Below, one piece after another: positions 57,435-64,000 of a stretch of DNA of 64,000 nt. The DNA comes from Limonium bicolor (taxonomy: Eukaryota > Streptophyta > Magnoliopsida > Caryophyllales > Plumbaginaceae), in assembly GCA_023374045.1 (NCBI GenBank), contig CM041782.1, positions 188,002,925 to 188,066,924 of the forward strand, in the 5' to 3' direction. The notes beneath the pieces were generated by a model. That model was given only the letters and a program-made list of their open reading frames with translations, searched no databases and was not told the origin of the DNA. Position numbers and translations under genes: made by a program. How positions within the stretch are numbered: the stretch's first letter is position 1; each line of letters starts with the position of its first letter.

Positions 57435-58193
57435 ATGAAATTTATAACCATAGGAAGCTTTAGTATCTGTTATCCGATACCGGTAAACCTGAATCAAGAA
57501 GAGATCGACATCACCAACCACTACTACACCAACAAACAGTGTCAGGTCATCCGACCAGGTATGATCTTATTAAGGGGATACCTGGCACCCGAAGCACAAA
57601 TCTCAATCATCGACGATGCAACGAACTAGGAACGGGTCAAGGTGGATTTTATACACCCGAATTCCCCGGTGGAGTGAAGATGAAGCTAAAAATGATGTGC
57701 TTGGGAAAGGACTGGAATCCTTATACCAAGACATACCAGGAGACACGAACACAAGATGGAGCGACGCCACCGACAATACCACCAGAGTTTCAGACACTCG
57801 TCACACAAGCAGTAGAACTTGCACAACAATGCGAAACATGAACCGATCCCTGCACTTGAAGCGGACCTTTGTATTGTCAACTTCTATGAGAAAGAAGGAC
57901 GACTTGGGTTACACCAAGACAAGGACGAGACAGCGGAATCTCTTGAACAAGGAGTGCCCGTAGTGTCTTGGTCCATTGGTGATGACGCCGTATTTCCTGT
58001 ATAGCGAGCAAAAACGTGTGGACCTCGCACAGAAACTGGTATTGAGATCAGGAGATGTCCTAATCATGGGTGGAAACTCTAGGATGCTGTATCACGGGAT
58101 CAACAAGATCAAGTTGAATACGGCACCGCCGGCAATAATCAATGCCACACACATGAAACCGGACGCCTGAACCTTACCTTTAGAAAGTATTAA
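57435..58193 (+). pseudogene. AlkB-like (ALKBH1-type) 2OG-Fe(II) dioxygenase inside element C
   Basis: Same domain as in element A. From ATG 57435: RPGMILLRGYLAPEAQ, then, after a one-base break near 57618 that A shares, ELGTGQGGFYTPEFPGGVK, MMCLGKDWNPYTKTY, a break near 57836 (one extra A), ADLCIVNFYEKEGRLGLHQD, a small break near 57995, LRSGDVLIMGG, MLYHGINKI, a one-base loss near 58160, then RLNLTFRKY and TAA at 58191-58193. Catalytic codons: His 57912-57914, Asp 57918-57920, His 58093-58095, Arg 58164-58166 and 58182-58184, all kept. Such enzymes demethylate RNA or DNA; ALKBH1 relatives act on methylated tRNA and other nucleic acids, so the substrate here is unknown. Position between zinc knuckles and protease matches A. 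Confidence 0.93.
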
Positions 58194-58319
58194 ATGCATA
58201 GTATCATGTAATGTACTAGTAACGTGTATTAGAGACACGGCATGTATGGGTTGGTTTATCAATAAAGAGCAGTGTTGATTTAATTCCACTTGTGTCCACC
58301 ATCAATACTTATCCAATTG

Positions 58320-60430
58320 TGAATCCAATAGGTTGTGGACTCGGTACCGAAGGTAACCTGAGCATCCTCACCGAAGCACAAGCCGGCAGAAGCGGCACCA
58401 TCTTAACGGGAACCTTCCAGTAAATGGCATTGATGCCAATGTGTTATTCGACTCCGGCGCCTCTCACACTTTCGTATCACCGTCCTTTGTGAAGAGGTTG
58501 AAGCTAGATGCGGATGAGCTAAAACTTCATGGTTACTCTCCCATCGAAGGAGCGAGTAAAGTGCACCAAATACTATCAATCAGCCACCATCGAAATCAAA
58601 AATGAAGCGTTTCCCACACTTCATCGAATTCAATGGATTGGGATTCAATGCATGGGTTAGAGTGAACGACTCAAATCTGGGTTATATCTTACCGCCATGA
58701 ATTGGTTGGAGTTGTAGCACAAGTCATGGAATATTGGTTGGAGGGCACAAGGGTAGATCCTGCGCCGAGCATCGTTTGCTGCTCAAGAGTCCTTCTGGGG
58801 TACCGTATCTTACCGCCAGAGACCGAGAGAGCCTTCGACCACACTCATATCTGCTATGGCTATGTACCAGGAGCTCAAAAAGGGCCACGAAGTATATCTG
58901 GTTATGTACAAGATCTGGAGAGAGATCCAGAGTTCAGTGATGAGGTACCGATAGTATCTGAACTTCCCGACGTATTCCCTAAGGAGCTACCCGGCATGCC
59001 ACCACCGAGAGCAGTGGAATGAAATTGACCTTTTGCCAGGTACCGGTCCCATCGCTAGGCACCGTACCGCATGGCACCTGCTGAAATGACAGAGCTGAAA
59101 GAACAGTTGCGAGACCTTCTCGACAAGGGTTTATACGCGCCGGAGCGTATCACCCTGGGGAGCACCGGTTCTCTTCGTGAAGAAGAAGGACGGTATAGTC
59201 TGACTTTGCATTGACTACCGCGAGTTGAATGCGGTTACAGTCAAGAATAAATACCCATTGCCACGCATCGACGACCTATTTGATCAGCTGAAAGGAGCCT
59301 CAGTCTTCTCCAAGATCGACCTCCATTCTGGGTATCATCAAATTGCAATCAAAGAGCAAGACATTGAGAAAACGGCATTCCGTACCAGATATGGCCACTA
59401 CGAATTCACAGTGATGCCATTCAGTTTGTCAAATGCACCAGCTAAATTCATGGACCTCATGAATCGTTTATTCAGTGAGCAGTTGACACTTCGGTTGTGG
59501 TCTTCATCGACGACATCCTTGTATACTCCAATCAGCAGAGAGGAACATGAAATCCATTTGAGGAAAGTGCTTGAGACACTGCGCGAGAACCAGCTGTATG
59601 CGAAGTTCTCCAAATGCGAGTTTTGGCTTGATCAGGTATCATTCCTTGGACATGTCATCTCGAGCGCAGGTATCTCAGTTGACCCTTCTAAGATAGAAGC
59701 TGTACGATCATGGCCTAGACCTAAGACTGTTACCGACATCCGGAGCTTTCTTGGTCTAGCCGGTTACTACCGGAGATTTGTAAAGGACTTCTCGAAAGTC
59801 GCCAAGCCCATGACTACAGATGAAGAAAGAAGATGCACCGTTTGTATGGACAGACGAGTGCGAGTTATCATTTCAGAAACTAAAAGACTCATTGACCTCA
59901 GCGCCCATCCTCACTCTTCAGAGGGCACAGAGGGATTTGAGGTGTACTGTGATGCATGGCAAAGGAATGGGATGCGTACTCATGCAGCATGGCAAGGTGG
60001 TTGCTTATGCCTCCCGCCAGCTGAAAAAGCATGAGGAGAATTACCCGACTCACGACTTAGAGTTAGGAGCACATTGTCTTCGCCCTGAAGATATGGCGAC
60101 ACTATCTCTATGGGGTAAGCATCACCATCTACTCCGACCATAAGAGCTTACAGTATGTATTCACACAGAAAGAACTGAATCTGAGACAGAGAAGATGGAT
60201 GGAATTTCTTTCAGATTATGACATCAAAATTGCAGTATAAGGAAGGGAAGGCAAACATTGTAGCGACGCATGAGTCGTCGAGCACACTCGCTCCATTCGC
60301 TACTCGCTTCGTCTAGCTTGGTTGACGAGGTGCGAGACGCTCAGTTGAGCGACCCTTACCTAACCGAATCAGACAAAAGATTGAGAATGGTACATTCGAG
60401 AAGAAGAAGTATGACTTCAAGCTACATGAA
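58320..60430 (+). pseudogene. Element C protease-reverse transcriptase-RNase H
   Basis: Protease motif [12 protein letters not shown] at about 58445-58480, degenerate connector, then [46 protein letters not shown]. The FIDDIL catalytic motif at about 59502-59520 is out of frame because of a one-base loss just before it. [15 protein letters not shown] and the RNase H motifs (YCDA..., [13 protein letters not shown], [12 protein letters not shown]) follow in shifting frames. Most breaks are single-base indels against element A. Confidence 0.85.
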
Positions 60431-61755
60431 GATGGTTTGATTCGGTGTTGAATGGCAGGCTATGCGTCCCCCGAAGCAATGCTGAGCTAAGGGATCGCAT
60501 CCTGCGAGAGTCACACAGTTCCACATTGTCAGTCCATCGGGAGCCTCAAGATGTACAAAGACATGAAGAGGTACTTCTGGTGGTCTGGAATGAAATCAGA
60601 TGTGACAGAATTTGTATTGAGGTGCTTAACATGCCAAAAGGTGAAATTTGAACATCGTAGACCGGGCGGGGAATGGTACAATCTATGCCAGTTCCGGAGT
60701 GGAAATTTCATGATATCTCCATGGATTTTGTTGTAGGACTCCCACCTACCAGGGGAGGACTCAACATGATCTGGGTTGTAGTCGATCGCCTTACCAAGGT
60801 TGCCAGATTCATAACGATGAAGGACACCTGGAAGGTAGTAAAGCTAGCTGAGCTATTCGACAAGGAGATCATCAGACATCACGGAGTCCCGAAAACAATA
60901 GTATCTGACCGTGACACCAGATTTCTTTCGAGATACTGGAGAGCTACAAGGGAAGCGTTGGGTACAGAATTGAAGTTGAGTACCCCTTCTATCCTCAGGA
61001 CCGACGGTTAGACAGAAAGGACCATCCAGACACTGGAGGACATGCTTCGGCATGTGCCTTGGACTTCAGGGGAGGTTGGTTAGAGATTAAGCTTCTTATC
61101 GAGTTTTTCTACAATAATAGATATCAAGCCCGATTAATGTCGCCCTTTCCCAAGCTATATACTGTAGACCTGTGCAGTACACCCTTGGGTGGATGAGTCA
61201 AGTGAAGTGGTCATCATAGGACTGGAGTATCTTTGAGCAAGTACAAGCGAAGTGCAACAAATCCGAGCCAATATGAAGGCAGCCCAAGATAGACAGAATC
61301 CTATGCGGATGTGCGACGACGCGACCTTGAGTTCGTCGTGGGCGACCAAGTGTTCTTGCACGTTTCACCTATGAAGGGTGTCTTCAGATTTGGCCAGAAG
61401 GGCAAGCTTAGCCCAAAGTTTGTAGGGCGTATGCTATCACCGAAAGAGTTGGATCCGTAGCCTACAGGTTAGCATTACCGAGGACTTGGGCGTGTCCATG
61501 ATGTATTTCATGTGTCACAACTCAAGAAGTACATTGCTGATCCTTCTCACGTCTTAGAGCCCGAGAGACTATCTATTGAGCCGACCATGAGATATGTTGA
61601 AACCCCAGTGAGAATCCTTGATAGGAAGACCAGAGACACTCGCATAAGTCTATACGAATGGTGAAGGTCCTATGGTCTAACCGGATGTCGAAGAAGCGAC
61701 ATGGGAGTTGGAAGATGCCATGAAGGCTAAGTACCCACAGTTGTTCGTAGACTAG
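60431..61755 (+). pseudogene. Element C integrase with chromodomain-like tail
   Basis: HHCC zinc region with [17 protein letters not shown], the catalytic region GLPPTRGGLNMIWVVVDRLTK, VSDRDTRF, a stop in the DG(Q)TERTIQTLEDML segment near 61010, then the GPY/F-like region and a chromodomain-like tail ending KYPQLFVD and TAG at 61753-61755. This copy supplies the natural C-terminus that A has lost. Many single-base shifts. Confidence 0.85.
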
Positions 61756-62195
61756 TGAGTCTAGCATTTAGCAATACGGGTACGGGTCGTACCCCTTTTA
61801 TGGGGGGTAGAGCCTTTTGCTTTTGCATTGCTTCGGGGTAAGCATTGCATAGTGTGTAGGTATTGTAGTAGGTTTTGATAGCACATGTAGTGGGAGCGTA
61901 TGTGTATGTATGTGTAATGTGTGTGTATGGATGTGTATGTACGATGTGTGATGTTTGTGTAATGTGTGTGTGAATTGTTATGTTGTATTGTGGAATGGTA
62001 TGAATGGAAAATGATGGATTGTGTATGTGAATTGTGTATGATGCTCGAAGTGTGTATGCTTGCAATGTGAAAGGAAGTAAACACCTCATAGGTGCAGTAA
62101 GACACATTAGTGCAATCGGTTGCCTAATGAGGAGAATCAGTTAAACTATTTACCTTGAGCAACTTTGAGGGCAAAGTTTCTTAAGGGGGGTAGAT
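61756..62195 (+). other. 3' untranslated region and polypurine tract of C
   Basis: TG-rich simple sequence (about 61890-62050), then TTAAGGGGGGTAGAT at 62181-62195 next to the 3' LTR. The minus-strand ORFs here are shadows of the TG repeats. Confidence 0.85.
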
Positions 62196-64000
62196 TGAAA
62201 TACCCCGTAATTAAAAATAGTGATTAATTAGGCTAATAAGTAATTTAGAGGCTTAATGAAGTATAAATAATCATAAGGGAACAAATCCCGAAGAAAACGG
62301 ATCCTTAAAACGGATTAAAATCACTAACGAACCTTAAAGCGCGTTTTTGAGGTAACCGGGAAAACGTGTCTTTAAGCGGGTCAAATAGACTCGTAACAAT
62401 TTTGGTCAACTAAATAATCATCAATAAATATTAGTGAAGCTTTAGAACCAATAAAATCAATAAAACGAGAGATTAGTAAAAACTGTCAAAAATGGGAAGT
62501 TGTGGGGTAGAACATAAAAAAAACTCAAACTTATTGTCCATTATTGTAAATAGAATTTAAAACCCTCATGGTGTGTGTGTGTGTGTCCGATCCCACATCC
62601 CTCTCTCACACACTCTTACTCTCCTCTATTTGCAAAAGACAACATAATTAAAAAAACAAAGTAACCCCCACCCTCACTTTATTCTCTCTCTCCTCCATTT
62701 CATCCTCTCACTCACGTATGCACACCCCCTGACTCTCTCTTTTCTCCTTTCTTCTTCTCCATGCGATTTCCATGGCATTTTGAAGCAAAGCCACAAAACT
62801 CTACTTCTCTCCTCTTGAACTCCCTCAAATCTCCTCCAAAAATTACAAAACTTGTACCATTGGAATCCCCTCATCAAGAGCTATATTCCTATCTTTTCAA
62901 AAATCGAAAACAACAACTTTCGTTTTTATGGGTATGTCCCATTTGGAGCTTCAAGACCACCATTAGAACCACCTCATTCTCCTTGTTCTTTAAGGTAAAA
63001 ATATTCTCAAAACTTCATCTTTTTCTAGCCTTAAAGGCAAAACGAAAATCTAGCTAAAACCTTGTTTGGTTTCTTTGCACCCTAGCCGATTTTGGCTTGT
63101 TGAAGGAGTTGGAAATCTTGTTCTTGAACCACTCCAAGCTTCATTTGCACTCTTGGAAGGTAATGAATTTTCTAAACCCTAAAACCCACATTAAAAGCTT
63201 AATAATGTTAGGGTTAATTTTTAGTATTGAATGGTGTATTTATGAATGGGTTGTAATGTTAGATTGTTGAGAAACTATAACCGGTAGAGGGGAGAAGGAA
63301 GGAACAAGAGGAAGAAGAGGAACTAGTAGAAGAGAACAAGGTAATTATACTCCCTTTGTATAGTCTTGTAAATGAGTATGTAACAGATTTTTAGAAATGA
63401 AATGTGTATTGTAAATGGTAATGCATTAGTAGTGTAATGTGTAAGAGAATGTAAGTGTTTTAAACCCTTGGAAACAATGTTAAAAACTGTTACAAACTAG
63501 TTTGGGAATGAATGTTGAGTGCAAGAATTTTAAGAGTGTTTTAGTGTTAGTAAATGTGTATGGGAGCTTTGTATATTGATGTTGTTGAAAACAGGTGAGA
63601 TAATGATAATGTGTGGATAAACAATGTGGTGAGAGTGTAAAAATGTAGGGAGACCATGGCAAAATTACCTAGGAATAGAACACTTAATGTATTAGGAACT
63701 AGGTGTTTATAAGTGTGTAACAGATTTTAATAGAGAAAGGTGGAGGGTAAGTTGAGAGATAGATAATGCAATCTAAATACATTAGGAGTGTTAGAAATGT
63801 CAATAGAAGAGGGAGATATAGGAGAGGAGTGTAATTGTCAAAATCTGTAGCATAATGTAGTAAAGGAAGAAACTAGTGTAAGTGTTGAGTTGAAACTTGG
63901 AAATTATGTGAGTGGATTAGTATAGATTATGTAAAGAGTTAAGGAGTGAACTAAGGTGTATTAAGAGGGTTAATTAGTGTTAAAACACATGGGGTTAAGT
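62196..64000 (+). repeat. 3' LTR of element C, truncated by window end
   Basis: Matches 51660 to about 53470 of the 5' LTR with scattered substitutions and numerous one- or two-base indels. Contains the (GT)n run (about 62571-62586) and the donor-like site (62992-63002). The hairpin array would begin just past the window. Confidence 0.95.

Larger units (their letters stand above)
51660..64000 (+). mobile_element. Element C: second copy of the AlkB-carrying Tekay family
   Basis: 5' LTR 51660-55567, primer site 55574-55585, gag 55800-57326, AlkB 57435-58193, protease-RT-RNase H about 58320-60430, integrase and chromodomain to 61755, polypurine tract 62181-62195, 3' LTR from 62196 to beyond the window. 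Same order and close sequence similarity to element A, opposite orientation. The left target base string is GGTCG; the right one is outside the window. The coding region has far more single-base indels than A. Confidence 0.95.

Overview
This is a plant nuclear window, almost certainly from a eudicot with a repeat-rich genome. The evidence is Tekay/Del-type and Tat-type Ty3/gypsy retrotransposons, a PIF/Harbinger DNA transposon with plant-style Myb/SANT and DDE proteins, a foldback MITE and AT-rich intergenic DNA. I see no clear host gene and no tRNA or rRNA gene. The species cannot be read from the sequence.

Layout. (1) 1-13858, minus strand: element A, a Tekay-like chromovirus with about 4 kb LTRs; the left LTR is cut by the window edge. 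(2) 13859-17177: part of an older, related LTR into which A inserted, followed by a short internal remnant to about 17610. (3) 17611-28756: AT-rich DNA without recognisable genes, with old LTR-like ends and degenerate tandem repeats. (4) 28765-29268: a foldback MITE with 8-bp target duplications. (5) About 29302-50930: a PIF/Harbinger transposon, broken up by a complete 12.1-kb Tat-lineage element (B, 31055-43171, TSD CATGT) inside its Myb/SANT gene and a 4.2-kb solo LTR (45552-49731, TSD TACGA) inside an intron of its transposase gene. (6) 50926-51659: a LINE-like zinc-knuckle fragment, interrupted by (7) element C, 51660-64000, plus strand, a second copy of the element A family whose 3' LTR runs off the right edge.

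The main discovery candidate is in A and C. Between the Gag zinc knuckles and the protease, both copies carry a near full-length ALKBH1-type AlkB 2-oxoglutarate/Fe(II) dioxygenase domain in the same orientation as gag-pol. The HxD, distal His and RxNxTxR motifs are all present in both copies. The copies have different frame breaks, so an enzyme-encoding progenitor probably existed. The same family has intron-like GT-AG interruptions at matching places in gag, a splice-donor-like site in the LTR leader, a tRNA-iMet primer site, and arrays of hairpin repeats in the LTRs whose stems show paired base changes.

Element B is separately interesting. It has the dual RNase H of the Tat lineage, a 17-copy array of 42/48-bp repeats arranged as a four-unit higher-order repeat, and a long multi-exon antisense gene that combines a gypsy-type transposon protein domain with coiled coils. 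Its LTRs differ at only six aligned sites although its gag-pol is badly broken.

No gene here looks fully intact. Coordinates of frame breaks, introns and domain edges were read by eye and may be off by a few bases.
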